Below, piece by piece: positions 1-9,534 of a DNA stretch of 64,000 bases. The stretch is from Pseudomonas sp. BGr12. Lineage in GTDB: Bacteria; Pseudomonadota; Gammaproteobacteria; Pseudomonadales; Pseudomonadaceae. How positions within the stretch are numbered: the first letter of the stretch is position 1; every line of letters starts with the position of its first letter. A model generated the notes under the pieces. The model had not been told where the DNA came from. It ran no database searches and saw nothing but the letters and a program-made list of their open reading frames with translations. The translations under genes were made by a program, and so were the position numbers. The DNA is taken from the NCBI RefSeq assembly GCF_030272895.1, contig NZ_JALRNF010000004.1:117720-181719 (forward strand). Reading direction: 5' to 3'.

Positions 1-888
1 ATGGCCGCCCTGCAGTGTTTCGAGGCCGCCGCCCGGCACCTGAGCTTCACCCGCGCCGCCGAGGAACTGCACCTGACCCAGAGTGCGGTGAGCAAGCAGG
101 TCGCGCAGCTGGAGGAGATGCTTCGCCATCACCTGTTCCTGCGCATCCGCCGTCGCCTGCAACTGACACCAGCAGGCGCCCTGTACCTGGCCGAGGTCAA
201 CAAGATTCTCACCCAGGTCGACATGTCCAGCCGCTACATCCTTTCCTATGGCCAGCAGACCGAAGTACTGAAGGTCGCCACCCAACCGAGTTTCGGCGTG
301 CGCTGGCTGATTCCGCACCTCAAGGGCTTCGGCAAGCGCCACCCGAACATCCACCTGGACATCCGCAACGAAATGGAGCCCTTCGCCCTGTTGCAGGGCA
401 AGGCCGACGTGGTGTTCTTCTTCGGCCAGGGCACCTGGCCGGGGGCTACCTGTGTCGAGCTGTTCGGCGAGGAGGTACTGCCCGTCTGCGCGCCAGAGCT
501 GTTGCAGGGCCGTACCCTCAAGGACGCCAGCGAGCTGTCCGAGCTGGTGCTGCTGCAAAGCACCTCGCGTCCCGAAGCCTGGCACGAATGGTTTCTCGAA
601 CAGGGCCTGCATTCGGCCCACAGCTACCACGGGCCACGCTTCGACACCTTCTATATGAGCCTGAGCGCCGCCCAGGCCGGTTGCGGCGTGGCCCTGGTGC
701 CGCGCTACCTGGTGGCCCAGGAACTGGCCGAAGGCAAGTTGATCGTGCCCTGGCAGCACAGCATGCGCAGCAACGGCGCGCATTTCCTGGCATTTGCCGA
801 ACATGCGGCGGAAGTCCCCAAGGTGCGCGCCCTGGTCGACTGGATCGCGGCGGAACTGGCGCCCGCAGATCAAGAAATAACGGAATGA
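1..888 (+). CDS. LysR-family transcriptional regulator, 5' truncated by the window edge
   Basis: DNA-binding transcriptional regulator. Residues 1-60 form the winged helix-turn-helix (FTRAAEELHLTQSAVSKQV), followed by a substrate-binding-like effector domain to residue 295. Relatives of this GcvA-like subgroup usually have a few more N-terminal residues (of the type LPPLAALQCFE), so the ATG at base 1 is probably internal and the true start lies outside the window. The gene ends 80 bp before hglS on the same strand, which makes it a candidate regulator of that lysine-catabolic gene; this is inferred from position only. Family certain, effector unknown. Confidence 0.9.
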   Translation: MAALQCFEAAARHLSFTRAAEELHLTQSAVSKQVAQLEEMLRHHLFLRIRRRLQLTPAGALYLAEVNKILTQVDMSSRYILSYGQQTEVLKVATQPSFGVRWLIPHLKGFGKRHPNIHLDIRNEMEPFALLQGKADVVFFFGQGTWPGATCVELFGEEVLPVCAPELLQGRTLKDASELSELVLLQSTSRPEAWHEWFLEQGLHSAHSYHGPRFDTFYMSLSAAQAGCGVALVPRYLVAQELAEGKLIVPWQHSMRSNGAHFLAFAEHAAEVPKVRALVDWIAAELAPADQEITE

Positions 889-968
889 CTGATCGACTTT
901 TTTTCGCTTGCGGGAGCGCTGCATTCCTCGCTTTCATGTAGGGGTGCCCACTCACCAGGAAGCTTTCG

Positions 969-2366
969 ATGCCCGCTCAAGATTTCGTCAGCCCGGACAG
1001 CATTCGCGCGCAGTTCTCGGCCGCCATGTCGCTCATGTACAAGCAAGAAGTGCCACTCTACGGCACGCTGTTGTCGCTGGTGAGCGAGATCAACCAGCAG
1101 GTCATGGCCGAGCAGCCCGAGGTGGCCCAGGCCCTGCGCTGGACCGGCGAAATCGAGCGCCTGGACCAGGAGCGCCACGGCGCCATCCGCGTCGGCACGG
1201 CCGAAGAACTGGCCACCATCGCCCGCCTGTTCGCCGTGATGGGCATGCAGCCGGTGGGCTACTACGACCTCAGCTCGGCCGGCGTGCCGGTGCACTCCAC
1301 CGCCTTTCGTGCCGTGCACGAACAATCGCTGCACATCAGCCCGTTCCGGGTCTTCACCTCGCTGTTGCGCCTGGAACTGATCGATAACCCGGCCTTGCGT
1401 GAACTGGCGCGAACGATCCTTGCCAAACGGCAGATCTTCACTCCGCGCGCACTGGAGCTTATCCAGCAGTTCGAACGTGATGGCGGCCTGAACGCCAATG
1501 ATGCCAACACTTTCGTCGACGAAGCCCTGCACACCTTCCGCTGGCACCAGGACGCGACCGTCAGCGCCGAGCAGTACCAGCAACTGCACGACCAGCATCG
1601 CCTGATCGCCGATGTGGTGGCCTTCAAGGGCCCGCACATCAACCACCTGACGCCTCGCACCCTGGACATCGATGCCATCCAGCTCGGCATGCCGGCCAAG
1701 GGCATCCCACCCAAGGCCGTGATCGAAGGACCGCCACCTCGTCGCCACCCGATCCTGCTGCGTCAGACCAGCTTCAAGGCGCTGCAGGAAAAAGTCGCGT
1801 TCAGCGATCAACAGGGCGCCGCCGGTGGTAGTCACACCGCGCGCTTCGGTGAAATCGAACAGCGTGGTGCGGCGCTTACCCCTAAAGGCCGCCAGCGCTA
1901 CGACCAGTTGCTCGATGCCGCCCGCGCTGCACTGGGTGGCGTACCGGCCGAGGCCAACGCCGACCGCTACATGAGCCTGCTCAAGGACAGCTTCCAGGCC
2001 TTCCCGGATGACCTGGCGCAGATGCGTGAACAGGGCCTGGCGTACTTCCGCTACTTCCCGACCGAGCGCGGGTTGGCAGCGCGCGGCGATAGCCAGCGCC
2101 CGACTTCATTGCAGGGTCTGATCGACGCCGGACATGTGCACTTCGAGGCACTGGTGTACGAAGACTTCCTGCCGGTCAGTGCCGCAGGGATCTTCCAGTC
2201 CAACCTGGGTGATGATGCCCAGAGCGAATACGGCAGCAATGACAATCGCGATGCCTTCGAACAGGCGCTGGGCAAGTCGGTGCAGGATGAGCTGGCGTTG
2301 TATGCGCAGAGCGAGCAGCGGTCGTTGCAGGCCTGTGCCCAAGCGTTGGGTGTGCCTGGGCTGTAA
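969..2366 (+). CDS. hglS: 2-oxoadipate dioxygenase/decarboxylase (2-hydroxyglutarate synthase), DUF1338 family
   Basis: Fe(II)-dependent enzyme that converts 2-oxoadipate to D-2-hydroxyglutarate with O2 uptake and CO2 loss, a step of the D-lysine/2-aminoadipate route in P. putida. The 465-residue length fits the family. Candidate metal ligands are His70 (in ERHGAIRVG, with Arg74 the likely substrate-binding Arg), His226 (in GPHINH) and Glu295 (in ARFGE); these match the ligands I recall for the characterised enzyme to within one residue. An AGGAAG ribosome site lies about 8 bp before the ATG. It is flanked on both sides by LysR genes. Cytoplasmic. Confidence 0.92.
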   Translation: MPAQDFVSPDSIRAQFSAAMSLMYKQEVPLYGTLLSLVSEINQQVMAEQPEVAQALRWTGEIERLDQERHGAIRVGTAEELATIARLFAVMGMQPVGYYDLSSAGVPVHSTAFRAVHEQSLHISPFRVFTSLLRLELIDNPALRELARTILAKRQIFTPRALELIQQFERDGGLNANDANTFVDEALHTFRWHQDATVSAEQYQQLHDQHRLIADVVAFKGPHINHLTPRTLDIDAIQLGMPAKGIPPKAVIEGPPPRRHPILLRQTSFKALQEKVAFSDQQGAAGGSHTARFGEIEQRGAALTPKGRQRYDQLLDAARAALGGVPAEANADRYMSLLKDSFQAFPDDLAQMREQGLAYFRYFPTERGLAARGDSQRPTSLQGLIDAGHVHFEALVYEDFLPVSAAGIFQSNLGDDAQSEYGSNDNRDAFEQALGKSVQDELALYAQSEQRSLQACAQALGVPGL

Positions 2367-2373
2367 GGGCCTC

Positions 2374-2437
2374 ATCGCGGGGCAAGCCCGCTCCCACCGT
2401 GGGAGCGGCGGTGCGACGACTCGACTTGCCCCGCGAT
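2374..2437. repeat. REP-type palindromic element with asymmetric arms
   Basis: Starts with atcgcggggcaagcccgctc, continues with gtgggagcgg, then gcggtgcgacgactcgactt, and closes with gccccgcgat. The outer arms are complementary. The second arm carries an extra block seen again near 18070. It lies between hglS and a convergent LysR gene, the usual location of Pseudomonas REP sequences, and may act as a bidirectional transcript end. Confidence 0.8.
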
Positions 2438-2444
2438 AGCGATC

Positions 2445-3371
2445 TCAGGAACACCCTAGAATCTCAACCTTGGGCAACGCCATCGCATCCGCCTCCCCCT
2501 GCAGAAAATCACTCAACCGCCGCAGCCGCTCTCCGCCCGGCCGGGTCTTGGGCCACACCAGATAGTAATCCAGGCCACTGGCCACCGCCGTCGGCCAGGG
2601 CAGGCTCAAGCGCCCCTGGGCCACGTCTTCGGCCACCATCAGCAAATCGCCCATGGACACCCCATATCCCCGCGCCGCGGCGATCATGCCCAACTCCAGG
2701 GTGTCGAACACCTGCCCGCCCTTGAGCGAGACCTTGTCGGTCAGGCCCATACGTGCCAGCCAGCTGCGCCAGTCGCGTTTGTCCGGGGTCGGATGGAGCA
2801 ATTCGACACCGGCCAGGCGCCGGGCATCCCAGGGCCCTTCGGCCAGCAGCTCGGGCGCACCGACCGGGATCAGCAACTCGGAAAACAACCGGGCCACTTC
2901 CCAGTCCGGTGGAAAGTGCCCGTCACCGAGCAGCACCGCGCAGTCGAAAGGTTCGTGATTGAAATCGACATGGTCGACGTCCATCCAGGCGCTGGTCAGT
3001 TGCACCTCATTGCCCGGTTGCAGGTGGCGAAAGCGACTGAGCCGGGCCAGCAACCAGCGCATGGTCAGGGTCGAAGGGGCCTTCATGCGCAAAATGTCAT
3101 CTTCGCTACGCAGGGTATTGCAGGCGCGCTCCAGCGCGGCAAAGCCCTCGCGCACGCCGGGCAGCAGCAGACGGGCGGCTTCGGTCAGCTGCAAGCTGCG
3201 GCCATTGCGCACGAACAGACGGCAGGCAAAGTGCTCTTCGAGGGTGCGAATATGCCGGCTGACCGCGCTCTGGGTGATCGATAACTCATCCCCGGCGCGG
3301 GTGAAGGAGCTGTGCCTGGCAGCCGCTTCGAAGGCTCTCAACGCATATAACGGCGGTAAACGACGAGACAT
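2445..3371 (-). CDS. LysR-family transcriptional regulator (GcvA-like)
   Basis: A 308-residue DNA-binding regulator. The N-terminal helix-turn-helix is around residues 20-45 (FTRAGDELSITQSAVSRHI) and the effector-binding domain covers about 95-300. It is convergent with hglS and divergent from the MATE exporter that starts 146 bp away, so it may control itself and the exporter. Its neighbour across hglS is also a LysR gene. The same order LysR - MATE - GGDEF/EAL - rep is, as I recall, conserved in P. aeruginosa (PA5293-PA5296). The effector cannot be deduced. Confidence 0.9.
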   Translation of the reverse strand: MSRRLPPLYALRAFEAAARHSSFTRAGDELSITQSAVSRHIRTLEEHFACRLFVRNGRSLQLTEAARLLLPGVREGFAALERACNTLRSEDDILRMKAPSTLTMRWLLARLSRFRHLQPGNEVQLTSAWMDVDHVDFNHEPFDCAVLLGDGHFPPDWEVARLFSELLIPVGAPELLAEGPWDARRLAGVELLHPTPDKRDWRSWLARMGLTDKVSLKGGQVFDTLELGMIAAARGYGVSMGDLLMVAEDVAQGRLSLPWPTAVASGLDYYLVWPKTRPGGERLRRLSDFLQGEADAMALPKVEILGCS

Positions 3372-3517
3372 GGGCGCTCCTCCACAACGATGTAGATGAT
3401 CATACCTGCATGAGTTTTAATCATGCCAACGATCGTTATTATCCTTTTGTGGATAACTCTGCAAAGGGCGAGAATCCAAGACTTTCACCCATGTCGTGTC
3501 AGAAAAAGGACGATTCA

Positions 3518-4930
3518 ATGCAGGCCGCACCCACTCATGAACTCAAGGCCCTTCTGCGCCTGGCCGGTCCCCTGATCGCCTCGCAGCTGGCGCACATGCT
3601 GATGGTGCTGACCGACACCCTGATGATGGCCCGCATCAGCCCCCAGGCCCTGGCCGGTGGCGGCCTGGGCGCGGCCAGCTATTCGTTCGTATCGATTTTC
3701 TGCCTGGGCGTGATTGCCGCGGTCGGGACCCTGGTGGCGATTCGCAAGGGCGCCGGCGATACCCTGGGCGCCGCCCGCCTGACCCAGGCCGGGCTGTGGC
3801 TGGCCTGGGCGATGGCGCTGGTGGCGGCCCTGGTGCTGTGGAACCTGGAGCCGGTGCTGTTGCTGCTCGGCCAAAGCCCGGACAACGTCCAGGCGGCCGG
3901 CCAGTTCCTGCTGCTATTGCCCTTCGCCCTGCCCGGCTACCTGAGCTTCATGGCCCTGCGCGGCTTCACCAGCGCCCTGGGCCGCTCGGCGCCGGTCATG
4001 GTGATCAGCCTGGTCGGCACCGTGGCCAACTTCCTGCTCAACTATGCCCTGATCGAAGGCATGTTCGGCCTGCCCAAGCTGGGCCTGGTCGGTATCGGCC
4101 TGGTGACGGCGATCGTTGCCAACTGCATGGCGGTGGCCATGGCCCTGTACATCCGCTGGCACCCGGCCTACAACCCCTATCCGATCCGCCAGGGCCTGAG
4201 CCGCCCGTCGTGGGCGGCCTTGCGTGAACTGTGGCGCCTGGGCCTGCCGATCGGCGGCACCTACACCGTGGAAGTCGGCCTGTTCGCCTTCGCCGCCCTG
4301 TGCATGGGGGTGCTGGGCAGCACCGAACTCGCGGCCCACCAGATCGCCCTGCAGATCGTCTCCACCGCGTTCATGATCCCCGCCGGGTTGTCCTATGCCG
4401 TGACCATGCGCGTCGGGCTCTACTACGGCGGCGGTGATCTGCCCGGCGCGCGGCATGCCGGACGGGTCGGGATCGGCTTTGGCGCCTCGATGATGCTGGC
4501 CTTCGCGATACTGTTCTGGCTGCTGCCGGAGCCGCTGGTGGGGCTGTTCCTCGACCATGACGACCCGGCCTTCGCCGATGTCATCCAGCTGGCCGTGAGC
4601 CTGCTGATGGTCGCCGCCTGGTTCGAGCTGTTCGACGGTGTGCAGACCATCGCCATGGGTTCGATCCGCGGCCTCAAGGACGCCAAGACCACCTTCCTGG
4701 TCGGCCTGTTCTGCTACTGGGTGATCGGTGCCCCGGCGGCCTGGCTGCTGGCCTTCTCCTGGGGCATGGGCGCTGTGGGCGTGTGGTGGGGCCTGGCCCT
4801 GGGCCTGGCCTGTGCGGCGATCAGCCTGACCCTGGCGTTCGAATGGCGGATGAAGCGCCTGATGACGCCTAAAGGGCCGCCGATTGCGGCCGGGCACCAG
4901 CCAGCAGGAAATCCATCAGTTCATCGATAG
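3518..4930 (+). CDS. MATE-family multidrug/Na+ antiporter (NorM-like)
   Basis: Inner-membrane exporter that uses an ion gradient to expel drugs or cationic metabolites. The 470 residues are strongly hydrophobic and give about 12 membrane segments in the two-half MATE arrangement (LAGPLIASQLAHMLMVLTDT near the N-terminus). The ATG at 3518 is preferred over upstream in-frame starts because AAAAAGGA sits 7 bp before it and the membrane domain begins soon after. The last 62 bp overlap antiparallel with the end of the following c-di-GMP gene. The divergent LysR gene is the likely regulator. Confidence 0.9.
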   Translation: MQAAPTHELKALLRLAGPLIASQLAHMLMVLTDTLMMARISPQALAGGGLGAASYSFVSIFCLGVIAAVGTLVAIRKGAGDTLGAARLTQAGLWLAWAMALVAALVLWNLEPVLLLLGQSPDNVQAAGQFLLLLPFALPGYLSFMALRGFTSALGRSAPVMVISLVGTVANFLLNYALIEGMFGLPKLGLVGIGLVTAIVANCMAVAMALYIRWHPAYNPYPIRQGLSRPSWAALRELWRLGLPIGGTYTVEVGLFAFAALCMGVLGSTELAAHQIALQIVSTAFMIPAGLSYAVTMRVGLYYGGGDLPGARHAGRVGIGFGASMMLAFAILFWLLPEPLVGLFLDHDDPAFADVIQLAVSLLMVAAWFELFDGVQTIAMGSIRGLKDAKTTFLVGLFCYWVIGAPAAWLLAFSWGMGAVGVWWGLALGLACAAISLTLAFEWRMKRLMTPKGPPIAAGHQPAGNPSVHR

Positions 4931-6533
4931 GCAACGGTCGGCTGATCAGAAAGCCCTGGACCTGGTCGCAGTTGAAACTGCGCAGCAGGTCCATCTGCTC
5001 CGGGCTTTCCACGCCTTCGGCGACCACCTCGAGGTTGAGGTTGTGTGCCAGGTTGATCATGGCGTGCACCAGCTTGCGGTTCTCTTCGCGCTGCTCCATG
5101 CCGCCGACAAAGCTGCGATCGACCTTGAGCAAGGTGATCGGCAGGCTGTTGAGGTGGACGAATGACGAGAAGCCGGTGCCGAAATCATCCAGGGAAAAGC
5201 GCACGCCCAGGCGACTGAGGGCGTCCATGGTCTGTTTGACCAGGTCGTTGCGACGCATCACGGCGGTTTCGGTCAGTTCGAATTCCAGCCAACGCGCATC
5301 GACACCATGTTCGATGATCAAGCGGCTCAGGGTCGCCAGCAACTGGCTGTCCTGGAACTGCCGGAACGACAGGTTCACCGCCATGTGCAGCGGTGCCAGG
5401 CCCCGCTCACGCAAGGCCTGCATGTCGCGCAGGGCGCGGGAGATGACCCAGTAGCCCAGGGGCACGATCAACCCGCTCTGCTCGGCCAGCGGTACGAACT
5501 CGCTGGGCGGCAGCAGGCCGCGTTCGGCATGGCGCCAGCGCACCAGTGCTTCCAGGCCGACGATGTGGCCGTCGGCCAGGTCCAGGCGCGGCTGGTAGTG
5601 CAGCTCCAGCTCATCGCGGCGCAGGGCCCGACGCAGTTCGCTTTCCAGGTCCGCCAGACTGCGCGCATTGCGGTTGATCCGCTCGTTGAAGATATGAAAG
5701 GTGCAACCCTGGGTGCCCTTGGCCTGTTGCATGGCGATATGCGCATGCCACATCAACGGGTCGGCGCCGCCCTGGGCGCGGGCATGGGCCACCCCCAGGC
5801 TGCAACCGATCAACAGGCTCTCGCCATCGACCCAGTAGGGTTCTGCCAGCGCCTCGGTGATGCGTTCGGCCATCCACTCGGCCCGCTGGGGCTCGCGGCG
5901 GGTGTCGATCAGCAAGGCGAATTCGTCGCTGCCCAGGCGCGCCAGTTGGTCGCCGGCTTCCAGCTGGCTCTTGAGCCGCCCCACCACCTGCAGGATCAGC
6001 CGGTCACCAGCCTGATGACCGAGGGCATCGTTGGCATGGCGGAAGTTGTCCAGGTCCAGGTGGCCGAGGGCCACGCCACGGCCGTCGTTGTCGGCCAGGC
6101 GCGCGGCCAGCAGGGTCTGGAAGCCCTGGCGGTTGGCGATGCCGGTCAACGGATCCTGTTCGGCCAGGCGTTGCAGGGTCGCCTCCAGCACACCACGCTC
6201 ACGCACATGGCGCAGGCAGCGGCGCAGGGTGTCGGTGTTCAGGCGGTCGAGGATCAGCCAGTCGCTGACGCCCGGCGGCGGCACCGGCGGCTCGTGCTCG
6301 AGCAGCAGGACCATCGGCAATATGCAGCGCCCGGGGGCCGGTTGCAGTTGCGGGGTGGCCAGTACCAGGGCATTGCGGTCATGGGCAAACAGGCTGTCGA
6401 CTGCCTCCCAGTTCGGCGCGGTCAACATCACCACGCTACCCGCCAGCGGCGCCAGGCAATCGCGCAAGGCCGCCGCCCACTCTGACTCGTCGGCCAACAA
6501 GAGCAAACGCAAGGGTTCGACAGGCGTAGACAA
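4869..6533 (-). CDS. GGDEF/EAL cyclic-di-GMP protein with degenerate receiver domain (ProE-like)
   Basis: Predicted c-di-GMP phosphodiesterase of 554 residues. Residues 1-115 look like a response-regulator receiver, but the strand that should carry the phospho-acceptor Asp reads VLATPQ, so phosphorylation is unlikely. The GGDEF domain (about 120-280) has a degenerate signature, GSDEF, which may make it a regulatory nucleotide sensor. The EAL domain (about 290-545) keeps EALVRW, the ELTETAVM glutamates, DDFGTG, KVDRSF and EGVES, so hydrolysis of c-di-GMP to pGpG is expected. I recall P. aeruginosa PA5295 (ProE) in the same position beside rep. A Fur-like palindrome lies 70 bp upstream. Confidence 0.9.
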   Translation of the reverse strand: MSTPVEPLRLLLLADESEWAAALRDCLAPLAGSVVMLTAPNWEAVDSLFAHDRNALVLATPQLQPAPGRCILPMVLLLEHEPPVPPPGVSDWLILDRLNTDTLRRCLRHVRERGVLEATLQRLAEQDPLTGIANRQGFQTLLAARLADNDGRGVALGHLDLDNFRHANDALGHQAGDRLILQVVGRLKSQLEAGDQLARLGSDEFALLIDTRREPQRAEWMAERITEALAEPYWVDGESLLIGCSLGVAHARAQGGADPLMWHAHIAMQQAKGTQGCTFHIFNERINRNARSLADLESELRRALRRDELELHYQPRLDLADGHIVGLEALVRWRHAERGLLPPSEFVPLAEQSGLIVPLGYWVISRALRDMQALRERGLAPLHMAVNLSFRQFQDSQLLATLSRLIIEHGVDARWLEFELTETAVMRRNDLVKQTMDALSRLGVRFSLDDFGTGFSSFVHLNSLPITLLKVDRSFVGGMEQREENRKLVHAMINLAHNLNLEVVAEGVESPEQMDLLRSFNCDQVQGFLISRPLPIDELMDFLLAGARPQSAAL

Positions 6534-6602
6534 GCGGGCTCCTTAGGACGTGGACACAGTCAAAATGACGATGGGCGGCGAGAACAGTCATCCTAAACCA
6601 TT

Positions 6603-6621
6603 AGTGAAAATGATTTTCACT
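6603..6621. promoter_or_regulatory. Candidate Fur box
   Basis: AGTGAAAATGATTTTCACT is a 19-bp palindrome that matches the Fur consensus AATGANAATNATTNTCATT at 14 of 16 defined positions, with symmetric mismatches. It lies 70 bp upstream of the GGDEF/EAL gene and 180 bp upstream of rep, so the former is the more likely target. Counted by eye; no motif scan was run. Confidence 0.6.
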
Positions 6622-6800
6622 TAAAGTCGAGCCATTCCTTTGCCGACATCCCGCAGGTTTCAGCCACGCATCCTGCGGGAAAGTTACAAAAGCAGCAATT
6701 ATTAGATCGCGCAGTACGTCACACTGTCAGACGGTCGCGGCAGAATCTTTCCACCCCTGCTAAAATGCGCGGCTATTTTTCTAGCGACCCCGGTTTTTTC

Positions 6801-8810
6801 ATGTCCCGACTCAATCCCCGGCAACAAGAAGCCGTGAGCTACGTCGGCGGCCCTCTTTTGGTGCTCGCCGGTGCCGGCTCCGGCAAAACCAGCGTGATCA
6901 CCCGCAAGATCGCGCACCTGATCCAGAACTGCGGGATCCGCGCGCAGTACATCGTGGCCATGACCTTCACCAACAAGGCCGCGCGGGAGATGAAAGAACG
7001 GGTCGGTACCCTGCTGCGCAAAGGCGAGGGACGCGGCCTGACCGTATCGACCTTCCACAACCTGGGCCTGAACATCATCCGCAAGGAGCATGCGCGGCTG
7101 GGCTACAAGCCGGGCTTCTCGATCTTCGACGAGACCGACGTCAAGGCCCTGATGACCGACATCATGCAGAAGGAATACTCGGGCGACGACGGCGTCGACG
7201 AGATCAAGAACATGATCGGCGCCTGGAAGAACGACCTGATCCTGCCGCCTGAAGCCCTGGAAAAGGCCCGCAATCCCAAGGAGCAGATGGCCGCGATCGT
7301 CTACTCGCACTACCAGCGCACCCTCAAGGCGTTCAATGCGGTGGACTTCGACGACCTCATCCTGCAGCCGGTAAAGCTGTTCGAGGAACACGCCGACATC
7401 CTCGAAAAGTGGCAGAACCGTGTGCGTTACCTGCTGGTGGACGAATACCAGGACACCAACGCCAGCCAATACCTGTTGGTGAAGATGCTGATCGGCACGC
7501 GCAACCAGTTCACCGTGGTCGGCGACGACGACCAGTCGATCTACGCCTGGCGTGGCGCGCGGCCGGAAAACCTGATGCTGCTCAAGGAAGACTACCCGTC
7601 GCTGAAAGTGGTGATGCTGGAGCAGAACTACCGCTCCACCAGCCGCATCCTGCGCTGCGCCAACGTGCTGATCGCCAACAACCCGCACGCCTTCGAAAAG
7701 CAGCTGTGGAGTGAAATGGGCCACGGCGACGAGATCCGCGTGATCCGTTGCAAGAACGAAGACGCCGAGTGCGAGCGGGTGGCCATGGAGATCCTCAGCC
7801 TGCACCTGCGTACCGACCGCCCCTACAGCGACTTCGCGATCCTTTACCGCGGCAACTACCAGGCCAAGCTGATGGAGCTCAAGCTCCAGCACCACCAGGT
7901 GCCGTACCGCATGAACGGCGGCAACAGCTTCTTCGGCCGCCAGGAAGTGAAGGACCTGATGGCCTACTTCCGCCTGCTGGTGAACCCGGACGACGACAAC
8001 GCCTACCTGCGGGTGATCAACGTACCACGCCGGGAAATCGGCTCGACCACCCTGGAAAAGCTCGGCAACTACGCCACCGAGCGCAAGATCTCGATGTATG
8101 CCGCCAGCGAGGAGCTGGGCCTGCGCGAGCACCTGGACAGCCGCTTCACCGACCGCTTGGAGCGCTTCAAGCGCTGGATGGACAAGGTCCGCGAGCAGGT
8201 CGCCATGGAAGACCCGATCGCCGCCCTGCGCAGCATGATCATGGACATCGACTACGAGACCTGGATTCGCACCAACAGCTCCAGCGACAAGGCCGCGGAC
8301 TTCCGCATGGGCAACGTCTGGTTCCTGATCGACGCGTTGAAAAACACGCTGGAGAAGGACGAGGACGGCGACATGACCATCGAGGACGCCATCGGCAAGC
8401 TGGTGCTGCGCGACATGCTCGAGCGCCAGCAAGAGGAAGAGGACGGTGCCGAGGGCGTGCAGATGATGACCCTGCATGCCTCCAAGGGGCTGGAGTTCCC
8501 CTATGTGTTCATCATCGGTATGGAAGAAGAGATCCTTCCTCACCGTTCCAGCATCGAAGCCGACACGATCGAAGAAGAACGCCGCCTGGCCTACGTGGGC
8601 ATCACCCGCGCACGCCAGACCCTGGCCTTCACCTTTGCCGCCAAGCGCAAGCAGTACGGCGAGATCATCGATTGTGCGCCGAGCCGCTTCCTCGACGAGC
8701 TGCCCGACGACGACCTGGCCTGGGAAGGCCTGGACGATGCCCCTGTCGAAGTGAAAGCCGCTCGCGGCAATAATGCACTGGCCGATATCCGCGCCATGCT
8801 CAAACGTTAG
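6801..8810 (+). CDS. rep: ATP-dependent DNA helicase Rep
   Basis: Superfamily 1A 3'-5' helicase that helps restart stalled replication forks. The 669 residues equal the usual Rep length. Walker A AGAGSGKTSVI is near residue 25; the Walker B/DEXQ motif LLVDEYQDTN, the QSIYAWRGA motif and the C-terminal TLHASKGLEF and AYVGITRAR motifs all appear in order. The ATG at 6801 gives the conserved start MSRLNPRQQEAV; longer in-frame options would add a non-conserved leader. It is followed by xpt on the same strand. Confidence 0.96.
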   Translation: MSRLNPRQQEAVSYVGGPLLVLAGAGSGKTSVITRKIAHLIQNCGIRAQYIVAMTFTNKAAREMKERVGTLLRKGEGRGLTVSTFHNLGLNIIRKEHARLGYKPGFSIFDETDVKALMTDIMQKEYSGDDGVDEIKNMIGAWKNDLILPPEALEKARNPKEQMAAIVYSHYQRTLKAFNAVDFDDLILQPVKLFEEHADILEKWQNRVRYLLVDEYQDTNASQYLLVKMLIGTRNQFTVVGDDDQSIYAWRGARPENLMLLKEDYPSLKVVMLEQNYRSTSRILRCANVLIANNPHAFEKQLWSEMGHGDEIRVIRCKNEDAECERVAMEILSLHLRTDRPYSDFAILYRGNYQAKLMELKLQHHQVPYRMNGGNSFFGRQEVKDLMAYFRLLVNPDDDNAYLRVINVPRREIGSTTLEKLGNYATERKISMYAASEELGLREHLDSRFTDRLERFKRWMDKVREQVAMEDPIAALRSMIMDIDYETWIRTNSSSDKAADFRMGNVWFLIDALKNTLEKDEDGDMTIEDAIGKLVLRDMLERQQEEEDGAEGVQMMTLHASKGLEFPYVFIIGMEEEILPHRSSIEADTIEEERRLAYVGITRARQTLAFTFAAKRKQYGEIIDCAPSRFLDELPDDDLAWEGLDDAPVEVKAARGNNALADIRAMLKR

Positions 8811-9446
<636 letters not shown>

Positions 9447-9460
9447 TCGGTGGCGTATTC

Positions 9461-9527
9461 ATCGCGGGGCAAGCCCGCTCCCACAGGGGTTTTTACCAGC
9501 CCCGTGGGAGCGGGCTTGTCCCGCGAT
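9461..9527. repeat. REP-type palindromic pair
   Basis: atcgcggggcaagcccgctc followed by ccacagggg and the near-exact inverse gtgggagcgggcttgtcccg cgat. It lies between the convergent genes xpt and the CoA hydrolase gene. The long stem could end transcripts from either side. Confidence 0.85.
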
Positions 9528-9534
9528 AGGTCCA

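Noticed and set aside
2374..2437. Palindromic repeats considered as CRISPR units
   Set aside because: They occur singly or in pairs at gene ends spread over the window, without regular spacers or cas genes; they are REP elements.
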